From NCBI RefSeq assembly GCF_004379335.1, contig NZ_CP038013.1, positions 248,001 to 312,000 on the forward strand: a stretch of DNA of 64,000 nt, read 5' to 3'. Position numbers and translations under genes: made by a program. Of the stretch, positions 35,135-45,716 are shown in pieces. Below the pieces are notes generated by a model, which did not search any database, had not been told where the DNA came from, and worked only from the letters and a program-made list of their open reading frames with translations. The stretch is from Spiroplasma gladiatoris (GTDB lineage: Bacteria; Bacillota_I; Bacilli_A; Mycoplasmatales; Mycoplasmataceae). Position 1 is the first letter of the stretch; the number at the start of each line of letters is the position of its first letter.

Positions 35135-36083
35135 ATGAAAGTGACAATTTCTAAAACAATTAAGTTTTTTTCTGTAATTACAATTTTATCAACAACAGCT
35201 TTTAATGTTATTTCTTGTGATTTTGATAAAACAAAAAAATACAGAAAAGATAAATATTAACAATTTAGAGTTTCCTAACTTTAAACCTGGAAGTTATGTA
35301 AGTAATATGGAGTATAGCGTTAATAAACTTTTATATGATGCCTATAAAAGTAGAACGGATTTATCGTCTTTTGGGTCACCCTTAAATAACAAAGACTATA
35401 CAATTAATTTTTCTAAATTTTCAACATACGATTTTAAAACCTTAAAAGGTAATAAAAATATTATAATAAAAGCAAAAGATGATTCAAAAATCTTAACAGG
35501 AGAAAAAAATATATATGTTGATTATTTTGATATAAAAGTTTTTAATAAAAAAAATACAAGATTAAAGGCTGGAAGAAAAGGAAAAAATTGATATATTGAC
35601 AGAATAAATTATAGTTTTAGAAATGATGAATCTGAATTAAAACCTAAATATAAAAAAGATTATGAAATATCTTCTACTAATAACGATAAAAATATTGATA
35701 CTTTCATTAAAGATGAAACTATAACTGTTAAAGCAATTAATAGTGAAAAAAGTAATTTAAAAGGTAGCTTTAACATTTATGTATATGGATATGAAATAGA
35801 TCATCCTGAAAGTTTGTTTTTAAATAATATTCAAATATTTAAAACAAAAAAATATGAAAGTGATGACTACTATAGAGAATGTTTTTATAATAGTACTTTT
35901 ATAAAAAAAACACTTTTAGAAGAAAATAAAGATTATAAATTAACTTTTGAAAGAGAGGAATATTCAATTCCAGATTCAAAAATAGGACTTAAAAAACTAC
36001 TTAATATAAAGGCAACTTCAATAAAAGAATCTAAAATTCTAATAGGTGAAAAAACTATTGCACTTAAGTTGAATTGATATTAA
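35135..36083 (+). pseudogene. Lipoprotein gene off frame at an A7 run (possible phase-variable gene)
   Basis: AAGAGGAT and ATG at 35135 start a lipoprotein signal ending NVISC. The seven A at 35233-35239 then shift the frame; with six A the reading continues as DFDKTKNTEKININNLEF to TAA at 36081-36083 (about 315 residues). The mature part has three related modules, each beginning near KDY and ending in a beta pattern such as IKAKDDSKILTGEKNIYV. This recalls the repeat modules of spiralin-type lipoproteins. The body is otherwise intact, so the frame change is recent or switchable. Confidence 0.72.
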
Positions 36084-36127
36084 GTTAAAGTCAAATAATT
36101 TATATAAATCTTTTAGTTTAAAAAATT

Positions 36128-36155
36128 TAAAAACCTAATTTAATAGGTTTTTTTA
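36128..36155 (+). terminator. Intrinsic terminator
   Basis: AAAAACCTA pairs with TAGGTTTTT, T run after. Confidence 0.82.
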
Positions 36156-36194
36156 TTTTATAATAATAACTATAAGTAGAAATGAGGATTATTA

Positions 36195-37859
36195 ATGAGT
36201 TTATTTATTAATAATATTAAGAAATTAATAGAAAATATAATAGTTGCCAATAATTTAAAAGGTTCAATTCAAATTGAATCATCTAAAGATGAAAATATGG
36301 GAGATTTTTCAACTAATTTTGCACTAATTAATTCAAAATTGAATTCAAAAAATCCAAAAGAACTTGCAAATTTAATAGTTGAATCTTTAAAAAAAGATAG
36401 CTATTTTGAAAATGTTGAAATAGCAGGTCCAGGATTTATTAATATGACTATTAAACAAGAAAATCTTGGTGAAGTAATTAAAGAAATATTTTTAAAAAAT
36501 CAAGATTATGGTAAATCAGAAAATAAAAATATTAAATACAATTTAGAATTAGTATCTGCAAACCCAACTGGATATTTACATATTGGTCACGCTAGAAACG
36601 GAGCAATTGGAGATAGTGTTGCTAGAATTTTAAAATTTGCAGGTTATAATGTAGAAACTGAATATTATACTAATGATGCAGGAAATCAAATCAATATAAG
36701 TGCTTCAACTTTATTTTTTCACTATAAAAATTTATTAAATTCCCCTGTTAACACTCCAGAAGAAATGTATGGTGGTGATATGTACATTGAAGTAGCTCAA
36801 AAGTTTATTGATAAATATGGAGATAAATTTATTAACGCAAATATTGGTCAAAATAATAAAATTGATGATGAAGAAATTCATCAGTTATTTAAAAAAGAAT
36901 CTATTTTATTCTTTTTAAATATCATTAAAGATCAACTAAATAAATTTGGTATTTCAATAGATTTATTTACAAGTGAAGCTGAAATGTATAAAACCAACCA
37001 AATTGAACAAACTCTTGATTTATATAAAAAGTTAGATAAAACTTATATTAAAGAAGATGCTTTATGATTGAAAACTACAGAATTTGGTGATGATAAAGAT
37101 AGAGTATTAAAAAAATCAAATGGAGACTATACATATATAACTCCAGATCTTGCTAGTCATAATGTAAGAATCAAAAGAAGTAAAGCAGATATTTATGTTA
37201 ATTTTTGAGGTGGAGACCATCATGGTTATATAACAAGGTTGAATGCTGGACTTGCACTTTTAGGTTATCCAATGGGTTTAATCAAAATAGATATGATACA
37301 AATGGTAAGACTTATTAAAGATGGATCAGAATTAAAAATGTCTAAAAGAAAAGGTACAGCTATTTGACTAATTGATTTATTAGAAATGGTTGGAAAAGAT
37401 TCATTAAGATATATGTTGGTTTCTAAAAATCCTTCAAGTCATATGGATTTTGATTTAGATGTAGTTCTTAAAAAAAATAGTTCAAATCCAGTTTACTATG
37501 CGCAATATGCAACTGCCAGAGCTTTTAAAATTTTAAAAAAGGCTGAAGAACAAAATTGAAAATTAAGTATTGATAAATTTAATTTATTAAATAATGTTAA
37601 AGAAAAACAAATAATTTTATTATTAGATTCTTTAAATAAAACTATAGAATATAGTGCAGAAAATCGTTTGCCAAGTGTGATTTGTGATTATGTACAAAAT
37701 TTAGCAAAAAAATTTCACTCTTATTATTCAGATTTTAAAATTGTAGATCTTGAAAATGTAGAATTAAGTCAACAAAGGGTTTGTTTGGTTAAAGCAATTT
37801 ATCAAGTTTTATCAATCTGTTTTAATTTAATAGGTATTGAAATAATTAATGAAATGTAA
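36195..37859 (+). CDS. argS: Arginyl-tRNA synthetase
   Basis: The product has 554 residues, normal size. The N-terminal additional domain is followed by the class I signature [20 protein letters not shown] (HIGH at its end), the second motif LKMSKRKG and the C-terminal helical anticodon-binding domain. It charges tRNA(Arg). The start has TGAGGATT as Shine-Dalgarno. TGA codons encode Trp. A membrane protein gene follows 24 bases later and may share the transcript. Confidence 0.95.
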
Positions 37860-37883
37860 TTTAAATAATTTTAGAAAGAAAGA

Positions 37884-38753
37884 ATGATGAAGATGAGAAC
37901 TAAAAAAATATATTACAAAGATGTAGAATGATATAGTTATTTAATTTTAGCAATATTTTTTTCAAGTATGTTAATTTGAGGTGTATATGAATGTTGTTTT
38001 AAAGAATATTGATACAATCAGTACCCAAAATATAGAAACTTTGAAAGTTTAATGAGTTTTATGTCTGTACAAGTCAATATTATGACTATTGTGTGACTTT
38101 ATTTTTTAATAATTTGTTTTAATAAAAAACAGATCGGTGTAACTTCTGAAGGATTTAAAACATGTATTATAAATTGAAACTTAATAGTATTTATAGTTTT
38201 TTGAATAGGTATAATTTATTCTTTAGTTACAGAAAGTGATTTTTTAAAATCTTATACAACTAATCAAATAGCTTGTACTGTTGCTACTCACTTTATTTGC
38301 CCTTTGTACTTAATAATTTTATTTGTATTTACTACTGGATATTCAAAATTGAGTTATATAAATTGAATTAAAGAAAGATATATATATATTTCTTTAGCTT
38401 ATCCATTTTTATATATGATTTACTCATACATAAGGGGTTTGCTATTTTTACAAGATGGAATTAGTGAATGACCATATGAGTTTTTAGAATTTGAAAAAGA
38501 TAATCTACTTGTTGGTAATTCTGTATTTGGATATATGATGTTAGTAATTGTTGTTTTTGCAACATGAATAATTTCTCAACATTTAATAATGATATGTACT
38601 AATAATTTGATCTTCTTTATAAGAGAAAAATACTTTAAAGATGCAAATTGAAAAAATATCTTTAATAAAATAACATATAAAAATAAAAATCAAAAAATAA
38701 ATACTAAAAATATAAAAAAGGAATCTAAAGATAAGGAAGAAATAAAAAAATAA
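37884..38753 (+). CDS. Pr6Pr-like polytopic membrane protein
   Basis: The product has 289 residues with about six hydrophobic helices and a basic C-terminal tail. The segment SLAYPFLYMIYSYIRG, then EWPYEFLEFEKDN, then a last helix, follows the Pr6Pr family layout (conserved Y-x-x-x-R-G and PY-F motifs). Close alternative starts at 37887 and 37893 are in frame. At least ten Trp are written TGA, which leaves no long conventional open frame here. The biochemical role is unknown. Confidence 0.7.
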
Positions 38754-39125
38754 AAAATATTTGCATTAAAAAGATGTTATTCAAAAAAACTATAAGGTAT
38801 TTAAAATCTTTTTCTAAACAAACAATTATTTTTGTAATTATAAAAATTGTTCTATAATATTTAAATATTAAACTTTATAAGCTTTTATATAAAAATATTT
38901 TTATAAATAATTTAAATTATAAAATACTTTTTTTTGAAAAATAAATTTAGGAATATTTTTTAAACAGAACATTTGTAATTGTTTTGTTTTTTTGTTTTTA
39001 TTTACTTAATTATATATATTGTCAATTGTTTTATGGCGAGAAATATCATTTATAGACAAAAATATGAAAATAAATTTTATATATATATATATAGTATATT
39101 TATATATATGAAAGGATGTATTTTT
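38754..39125. other. AT-rich intergenic region with a stand-alone terminator and a TA repeat
   Basis: This 370-base gap holds a TATAAT at 38853-38858, a terminator at 38962-38995 and a run of about eight TA dinucleotides near 39078-39093, just upstream of the next gene. No open frame is convincing. The terminator is over 200 bases past the preceding stop, so a small RNA is possible. Confidence 0.5.
38962..38995 (+). terminator. Intrinsic terminator, not adjacent to a gene
   Basis: AAACAGAACA pairs with TGTTTTGTTT (one G-U pair), followed by a long T run. Confidence 0.7.
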
Positions 39126-39851
39126 ATGAAAAAAATATTAAATTTAATTAGTGTTTTTGGTTTAAGCATAACAACTACTTCAATGACTTATGAACTAATT
39201 AAAAATAACAATCAAAATTTATACAATTCTAAAAATGATATAAGAATTTTTAATAATGTTATAGTTCAGGAGAAACCTGGTTATTATTCTGATATAAATA
39301 ACTTAAATATAGATCAAAGAGTTGTTGTGTCTAGATATCCTAGCAAAGTTGGAAAACCTGATAATTTTAAATCTTATATTGATACTTTCGATGAAATATG
39401 AGCTTCTACTAGAAATTACATGTACGGAATAGAAGATAGAGAAATAAGATATATTAATGTAAAAAATATGATGTTTGACTCAAGAAATGATTTTTTAAAA
39501 AAATATTCAAAAGTCGAAGTTTCTTATAAATATGGGTATAATTATACAGATAACGGAAATAAAGGATGAAAAAAAGGAAGGAAAGGCGTTAATATAGGAA
39601 CACCGCGTAAAGAATCAAAAATAATAGATTTAAATAATAATGACATAAGCATAGTTGTTGTTGATGAAAATTACCCTCACACAAGTAGTTCTTTTCATAA
39701 AATAAAAATAAATATAATGGGACAATGAGTTAACTCTTACTCTTACCGTTTGTCATTTTCAGCTTTAGCATCTCTTGACTATAATAAAGGTTCTTCCAAC
39801 GCACATGCTGCTTATGCAGGTATTAATTTTAGTGCAGTTGATATTCATTAA
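39126..39851 (+). CDS. Exported surface protein linked to an ABC transporter
   Basis: The product has 241 residues. The signal-like start MKKILNLISVFGLSITTTSM has no lipobox Cys, suggesting secretion or an N-terminal anchor. A GAAAGGATG Shine-Dalgarno lies upstream; an in-frame upstream ATG (38979) gives a longer but less plausible start. The mature part is Asn/Tyr/Lys-rich, with a basic GWKKGRKGVNIG patch and an Ala/Ser/Tyr-rich C-terminus. The ABC ATPase gene starts 28 bases downstream, so the three genes may form one unit. The function is unknown. Confidence 0.7.
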
Positions 39852-39879
39852 GTAAATTTACTTTTGGATAAACTAAATT

Positions 39880-40608
39880 ATGTTATCAATAAAAAATTTA
39901 AATAAAACTTTTAAAAATAATACAGGTGTTAAAGATATAAATTTACAATTCAATAAAGGTGAAGTTGTAGGACTTCTTGGACCTAATGGGGCAGGTAAAT
40001 CTACTTTATTAAAACTCATTTTTAAAGAATATAAAAAAGATAGTGGTGAAATTATTTATGAAAACTCAGGAAATAATTTAAATAAATTTAGTTTTTTTAC
40101 TGATCAATCATTATTTCCTAAATATTTAACTTTAGATTTTTTTTGTATGTATACAGCCGAATTAGCTGGAATAAAACCAAAAGAAGCTAAGAAAAGAACC
40201 AATCATTTGTTAAAAAATCTAGACCTAATAAATTATAAAAACAAAACATTTAAATCATTATCTGCTGGTATGCAAAAAAAAGCTATGCTTGCTGCTTCTT
40301 TAATAAATGATCCAGATATAATATTTTTTGATGAACCAACAGCTAATCTAGATATAGATTCAAGAAAAGAATTTATAAGTTTAATAAAAGATATGAAAAA
40401 AAATAATAAATCTATTATTATTGCTAGTCACATTTTAGAAGAATTAGAAACAATTATTGATAGAGTGATTATAATTAAAGAAGGTAATATAGTATTAGAT
40501 GATATTTTTGATAAAAATAAAGACAGTTTAGAATCTTTTTATTTAAAAAGTACAACAATTAAAAAAGAAACTAAAAACTTTAACGATTTAATGAAATGAG
40601 AAGAGTAA
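39880..40608 (+). CDS. ABC transporter ATP-binding protein
   Basis: The product has 242 residues. Walker A GLLGPNGAGKST, signature-like LSAGMQKKAMLA, Walker B IIFFDEPTANLD and the switch His in IIASHILEELE are present. It resembles ATPases of ABC-2 type systems. TGA at 40597 is Trp, extending the protein to TAA at 40606. The permease gene begins 2 bases later, so the two are coupled. Confidence 0.9.
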
Positions 40609-40610
40609 AT

Positions 40611-42360
40611 ATGAAATTTTATATAAGTTTTAAATACTCAATTTTATCAATAATTAAATCAAAGTTAGTTTTAATTATTGGAGTTTCATTTTTATCATTA
40701 ATATTTTTAACAAACTTAATATTTGGTTTGTGTATTAGATTGCAAAGTTGAGCATCTGTTAACTTATTTATTTTAAACTACATTAATGCAGTTTTTATCT
40801 TAGTTTTTTTAACTATTATAGCTATATTGATATCTAATGACTTCTTTTATAGTCAAAAAAAGAAATGGTATAAAAACTATTGAAATTAAAAATGGAATGA
40901 AAATTTGAGAAATATTTTTTTCAAAAATTATGGCTATAGTATTAATTATATTCACATTGTCTATATTTTCTTCAACTATTGTTATACTAGAAAATTTAAT
41001 AATATTTAATGACAATGTTCAAGTTACTAAACTTATATTTTTAAATTTATATCTTATATTTTTAGTCCCTTTATTTGTTTTTGGAATTAATTTGTTAATT
41101 GTGTGTCTAAATCTACAAAAAATAAGTTTAATCGCTTCGAGTTTTTTTCTTGGTTTATTAAGTTTATTTTACTTAATAAATGCAGTTCTATATGATTTTG
41201 AAAGTTATAATCCAGATTCAAATGGAAGTAATATAGTTTCTGAAAATAACTACAATTATTATTTAAAGTCGTTTATAAAAAATTACAAACAAAACAATAA
41301 AGAAGAAAATAAAGTTATAAATGGTCTTATTGAATATAGTGATGATTCTGAAAATATTAATAGATTAGTAAAATTTGATAATTTAGAAGATTTAAAAGAC
41401 AATGATGATTCTTTAAAAAGTTATTATAATTTTTTTGCAGAATATAACAGGTTTTCAAAAAGTGGTGGGTTATTTTATAACATTGATTTATTTAATAAAT
41501 TTAATAAACAGTTTTTGATAGATCAAAGTTATTATAAGGAAGCAAAATATGATAATAACTTAATAGAAAAAAATATTTTATTTAAAGAACTTTATAATTT
41601 TAAGGATGAAAAAACAAAAAATGATATATTTGAATATAAAAATTGAGATAATAAAAATTTTGTAGAAGTTTCTACTTATTTAAAGGAACTTAATAATTAC
41701 ATTAAAAAATTGAACAACTATTTTAAAAATAATGAAAATTTAAAGACTTATTATAATGATCTTGTATCTATTAACAAACTAATAATAGATATTTATAAAA
41801 AAGGTTTTTATTTAAATAATGAAAATTATTTTTTAATAGCAAATGTTGGAACATTATCCATTAATAAAGAAGCAATGCAATATTTTAAATTTCCTTTTTC
41901 TGAATATAAAAATTATTCAGAAAAAAGAGAACTTGTGTTTAATATTCAAGAAGTATCAAGTGCTAAATTGCTATATCAAGGAATTTTATTTTATTTAGTA
42001 AATAATTGGGATTATAAAAAACAGTTTTATGATGATCTAAATAATCCTGATGATTTTGTGTTAAGTGATTTACAAATGACAAATTATTACACAAGTCCAT
42101 TTTTATGAATGGAGTTTCTTTATAAATTTGGTTTAGTTAATAAAACTTTTGATAATATTATGATCATTGAAAGTGCAGGTTTCTATCTTGGTAACAACTT
42201 ATTTAAAATAGATTATTCTAAAAATAATAATTATTATAGTGTAAATGATTACTTATATAAAGGTCCAAACACATACCTTCTAGTCTTTTTAATAATATTC
42301 TATAGTTCATTACTGATATTTATTTCATTTTTACTATATAAACGTAATTTTTATAAATAA
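40611..42360 (+). pseudogene. ABC-2-type permease gene off frame at an A7 run
   Basis: ATG at 40611 opens a membrane segment that stops near 40888 unless one base of the seven A at 40855-40861 is removed. With six A the text reads SQKRNGIKTIEIKNGMKIWE, the cytoplasmic loop typical of ABC-2 permeases, and stays open to TAA at 42358 (~582 residues). Helices follow (about residues 105-205), then a ~330-residue extracytoplasmic domain and a last helix before KRNFYK. The intact body argues against long inactivity. It is coupled to the ATPase gene. Confidence 0.75.
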
Positions 42361-42364
42361 ATTG

Positions 42365-42405
42365 AAAGAGATCATTAATATTTAATTATATTTGGTCTTT
42401 TTTTA
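42365..42405 (+). terminator. Intrinsic terminator of the ABC locus
   Basis: AAAGAGATCA pairs with TGGTCTTTTT (two G-U pairs), T run after. Confidence 0.75.
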
Positions 42406-42515
42406 GTTTTACATACTTTATAGTATTAATTAACCTAAAGTACAATTATTAATTTATTATTTTCACATATTTACTTGTATATATATCAAATATATAATTA
42501 AAATTTCAAAAATAC

Positions 42516-42545
42516 TTGCTAAATTCAAAATAGATAGTATATAAT
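42516..42545 (+). promoter_or_regulatory. Promoter of the infC-rpmI-rplT operon
   Basis: TTGCTA (42516-42521) and TATAAT (42540-42545) with an 18-base spacer, upstream of a ~140-base leader. Confidence 0.65.
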
Positions 42546-42551
42546 CATTAT

Positions 42552-42689
42552 GTTTAAAAAAGAAGCACATGCTCACCATTACTAATAGGAAATGGTAAAA
42601 CTTATTTGTATCTATATTTTAGATAAATTAAATAATTTTTGAGTGTGTCGTTAATCTTTTTTAAGGCACACTTTTATTTTGGAGGGACA
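42552..42689 (+). promoter_or_regulatory. L20-type autoregulatory leader of infC-rpmI-rplT
   Basis: The leader contains an ACCATT/AATGGT stem in its first half. At 42642-42649 an 8-bp hairpin arm AGTGTGTC pairs with GGCACACT (42665-42672), followed by TTTTATTTT: a terminator just before the infC Shine-Dalgarno. In low-GC Firmicutes, ribosomal protein L20 binds such a leader and promotes termination. Position, hairpin and operon content fit; the pseudoknot was not modelled. Confidence 0.7.
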
Positions 42690-43223
42690 ATGGCAGAAAA
42701 TAACAAAAGCGCAAAAACAGAATTTGTAAATAAAGAGATTAGAGCAAGACAAGTTCTAATTATTAATGAAGATGGTTCAAAAATAGGGCCAATTAATAAA
42801 TTTGAAGCAATTAAATTAGCAGAAGAACAAGGATTAGACTTATTTCAAGTTGGTATGCAAGACAACCAAACTGCAATAGCAAAAATATTGGATTTTGGTA
42901 AGCATAAATATGAACAAAAAAGAAAAATCAGAGAAAATAAAAAAAATCAAGTAAAAGTTGAAAACAAGGAAATAAGATTAACAGTTGGTATTGGTGACCA
43001 TGATATGGACACTAAAGCTAGAAAAGCTAGAGAATTTTTACAAGAAGGCGACAGAGTTAAAATATCATTGAAATTCAAAGGAAGAGAAATTGCTTATCAA
43101 GAATTTGGTTTAGAAACTTTAAAGAAATTTTATGCAAAAATAGAAGATATTGCAAAAATTGAAAAAGAAGCTAAATTAAACACTAGATTTTTAGATATGT
43201 ATGTTGTGCCTAAAAAAGCTTAA
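42690..43223 (+). CDS. infC: Translation initiation factor IF-3
   Basis: The product has 177 residues. The N-terminal signature [22 protein letters not shown] and the C-terminal region [23 protein letters not shown] with [12 protein letters not shown] are characteristic. IF-3 binds the 30S subunit and checks initiator tRNA and start codon. TTGGAGGG precedes the ATG at 42690; an in-frame upstream ATG at 42639 would start inside the leader terminator and is rejected. First gene of the L20 operon. Confidence 0.95.
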   Translation: MAENNKSAKTEFVNKEIRARQVLIINEDGSKIGPINKFEAIKLAEEQGLDLFQVGMQDNQTAIAKILDFGKHKYEQKRKIRENKKNQVKVENKEIRLTVGIGDHDMDTKARKAREFLQEGDRVKISLKFKGREIAYQEFGLETLKKFYAKIEDIAKIEKEAKLNTRFLDMYVVPKKA

Positions 43224-43246
43224 TTAAAGATAGAGGGAGAATGGTT

Positions 43247-43441
43247 ATGCCAAAAATGAAAACAAAAAGCGCTCTTGCAAAGAGAGTGAAAAAAACTGGT
43301 ACTGGTAAACTAAAAAGAGGTCAAGCTTATAGATCTCACTTAGCACAAAACAAAACAACAAAACAAAAAAGACATCTTAAAAAAGCAACATTTGTATCTG
43401 CTGGAGATATGAAACGTTTAAAAGGATTATTACAAAACTAA
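43247..43441 (+). CDS. rpmI: Ribosomal protein L35 (bL35)
   Basis: The product has 64 residues, starting [20 protein letters not shown] and containing [20 protein letters not shown], the normal L35 sequence. The ATG at 43247 is chosen because 43241 lies directly on the AGAGGGAGA Shine-Dalgarno. It sits between infC and rplT. Confidence 0.96.
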   Translation: MPKMKTKSALAKRVKKTGTGKLKRGQAYRSHLAQNKTTKQKRHLKKATFVSAGDMKRLKGLLQN

Positions 43442-43458
43442 AAGGTAGGTAGATAAAT

Positions 43459-43824
43459 ATGGCAAGAATTAAATTCGGGAAAGTAACTAGAGCAAGAAGA
43501 AAACGTTGAATTAAAAGAGCAAAAGGATATTACGGAACTAAAAAAACTAACTTTAAAAAAGCACATGAACAAGTTGTTAGATCAATGCATTATGCATTTG
43601 TAGGAAGAAAACTTAAAAAACGTGATTTTAGAAAATTATGAATAGTACGTATTAACGCTGCTGTTAGACCTTTAGGATTGAGTTATTCTAAATTTATGAA
43701 TGGTGTTAAATTAGCTGGTATTGAAATTAATAGAAAAATGTTATCAGAATTAGCAATTCATGAACCAAAACAATTTGAAAATATTGTAGAAGCATCAAAA
43801 AAAGCTTTAAGTGCTAAAAAATAA
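43459..43824 (+). CDS. rplT: Ribosomal protein L20 (bL20)
   Basis: The product has 121 residues: [60 protein letters not shown]. It binds 23S rRNA early in 50S assembly and is expected to repress its own operon through the leader upstream of infC. Trp residues use TGA. A strong terminator follows. Confidence 0.97.
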
Positions 43825-43830
43825 AATAAT

Positions 43831-43868
43831 AAACAGGTTTTAAGCGCTGAATAAAACCTGTTTTTTTG
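43831..43868 (+). terminator. Intrinsic terminator of infC-rpmI-rplT
   Basis: Exact 12-bp arms (43831-43842 and 43852-43863) and a run of seven T. Confidence 0.9.
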
Positions 43869-43890
43869 TATTTAGAAAAGGGATAAGAAA

Positions 43891-44220
43891 ATGGCAAAGT
43901 TTGAAAATGGAATAATAGATTTTGATAAAAACGATATTGAAAATGCATGATTAAACTCCCCCGGTTTAGTTAATAGGGATGAAAAAGATTATAAGATGTG
44001 TTATATATGTAAATTTCATATGATAAAGACAAACTTTAATAATGCAGAATTAGGATCTTTTGGATGAATTGTAGACTTAATCAATTTGAAAAAATTAGAT
44101 TTAAACTCAAACAACTTTATAGCTATTCATCCATGATGTATTGAGTATAAAAAGAAAACAGATAACCGCTCAATATTAAAAAAAGTTAAATCTCAGTTGT
44201 GAGTATTTAATGAAAATTAA
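43891..44220 (+). CDS. Small protein with CxxC and a further Cys/His (possible zinc site)
   Basis: The product has 109 residues; TGA encodes four Trp. MCYICKFHM gives a Cys-x2-Cys followed by His, and IHPWCIEYKKK supplies another His and Cys about 65 residues later: a possible zinc-binding set. No homologue was recognised. An AAGGGATAA Shine-Dalgarno follows the rplT terminator. Another small Cys-rich protein lies downstream behind a hairpin. Confidence 0.6.
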
Positions 44221-44228
44221 TAAAAAAA

Positions 44229-44255
44229 CAAACAAATTCAATTATAATTTGTTTG
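44229..44255 (+). promoter_or_regulatory. Hairpin directly before the next ribosome binding site
   Basis: CAAACAAATT (44229-44238) pairs exactly with AATTTGTTTG (44246-44255), ending just before GAGAGG. No T run; it may protect mRNA or limit read-through. Confidence 0.45.
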
Positions 44256-44267
44256 AGAGGTAAATAA

Positions 44268-44525
44268 ATGGCAAAAAATTTAAATGATTTAGTTGAAATA
44301 AAAAATTTAAAAGAACTAGATATTGCACAAATTGTTAATGCTTTGGATGAAGGAAAAACTGTTTTATGATCTGTTCATAAAGGAGAAATGGTAGATAAAG
44401 CAATTGCTGAAGGTAGAATAGAATTATTTGACGCAAATTGCGAACTAAAATCAACTATTGAAGATGGAAGTTATTGTGGTTGTGGAAAACCTTCTAATGC
44501 TCAATTAATTATTTGAAGAGATTAA
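44268..44525 (+). CDS. Small Cys-containing protein
   Basis: The product has 85 residues. The C-terminal part reads FDANCELKSTIEDGSYCGCGKPSNAQLIIW: one Cys followed by a Cys-Gly-Cys pair (split here as DANC ... YCGCG). It could bind a metal. No family was recognised. GAGAGG serves as Shine-Dalgarno. It ends at a bidirectional terminator that it shares with trpS on the other strand. Confidence 0.62.
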
Positions 44526-44558
44526 AAATAGCCTACAAATTATTTGTAGGCTATTTTC
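44525..44558. terminator. Bidirectional intrinsic terminator
   Basis: AAAATAGCCTACAAAT and ATTTGTAGGCTATTTT form a near-perfect hairpin flanked by T/A runs, serving the plus-strand gene and trpS. Confidence 0.85.
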
Positions 44559-45564
44559 TTTTATAATTTAGTCCAACTAAATTTTTTACTTTATTAATTT
44601 TTTTGCTTGCAACAATTTTTGCTTTTTTTGCACCTTTCTCTAAATACTCATCAATCATATTTGAGTTTATAATTTCTTCATATTTTTTTTGTATTGTCAT
44701 TAATAGATTAACAACTTCATTGCTAACTTCTTCTTTTAAAATACCATAATCTTTACCTAAAAAATGTTGTTCTGTTTGTTCGATACTAATATTTTTTAAG
44801 CATGAATAAATAGTTATTAAATTACTAACACCAGGTTTATTTTCTAAATCATATTTTATTAAATTTTCACTATCAGTAACAGCAGATTTAATTTTCTTTT
44901 TCACTTCATCAATATTATCAAGTAAAGCAATATAAGATTTAGGATTAGAAGAAGATTTTGACATTTTTTTAGTAGGGTCTTGTAAATCTAATATTTTTGA
45001 ACCTAATTTAGGAGTGTATTCTTCAGGAATAACAAACATATTTCCGTATTTAGAGTTCATTCGCTCTCCAATACTTCTTGCTAATTCAATATGTTGTTTT
45101 TGATCTTTCCCAACAGGTACAAGTTCGGGATCATACAATAAAATATCTGCAGCCATTAAAACAGGATACATTAAAAGACCAGAAGGAATATACTCTGTAC
45201 CATTATTTGCTTTTACTTTAGATGATTTATCTTTAAATTGTGTCATCCTATTTAACTCTCCAATATTTGTATTACAAGTTAAAATTCAAGCTAATTCACT
45301 ATGTTCGCTAATATCACTTTGAATAAAAATTGTAGCTTTATTTGGATCTAAACCACAAGCAAAATATAAAGCAATTGATTGTTTTATATTATTTTTCAAT
45401 ACTTCTTTTTCAATTGGTGTTGTAATTCCGTGTAAATTAGCAACAAAAATAAACATTTCATATTCATCTTGAAGTTTTACAAAATTTTTTAAAGCTCCAA
45501 TATAATTTCCTAAAGTTAATTTTCCAGTTGAAGTTATACCAGAAACCATTCGTTTTTTTTCCAT
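44551..45564 (-). CDS. trpS: Tryptophanyl-tRNA synthetase
   Basis: The product has 337 residues. Class I motifs: GITSTGKLTLGNYIGAL (HIGH-like TLGN) and KKMSKSSSNP (KMSKS). AGLLMYPVLMAADILLYDPELVPVGKDQ-type sequence (here SGLLMYPVLMAADIL) is diagnostic. A TGA codon between 45246 and 45286 is read as Trp. In mollicutes this enzyme charges the tRNA that reads UGA as well as UGG. Shine-Dalgarno AAAGGAC. Divergent from nadK. Confidence 0.95.
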
Positions 45565-45716
45565 AAATTATTGTCCTTTGCTAAGTTATTTCTTTATTAA
45601 TTATAATTAAAAAAGGTTTAATTACCAATTATATTAATATATTTATAAAAAATTAAAAATGACTATCTTATTGTTTAAAAACTAATTAAAATATTGTTAA
45701 ACATAAAGGAGTTAAT

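Noticed and set aside
39078-39110. TA-rich tract considered as part of a replication origin
   Set aside because: No DnaA-box cluster and no origin genes nearby; treated as an upstream repeat only.
42639-42689. Upstream ATG extending IF-3 by 17 residues
   Set aside because: It would start within the leader terminator hairpin and lacks a Shine-Dalgarno; TTGGAGGG fits ATG 42690.
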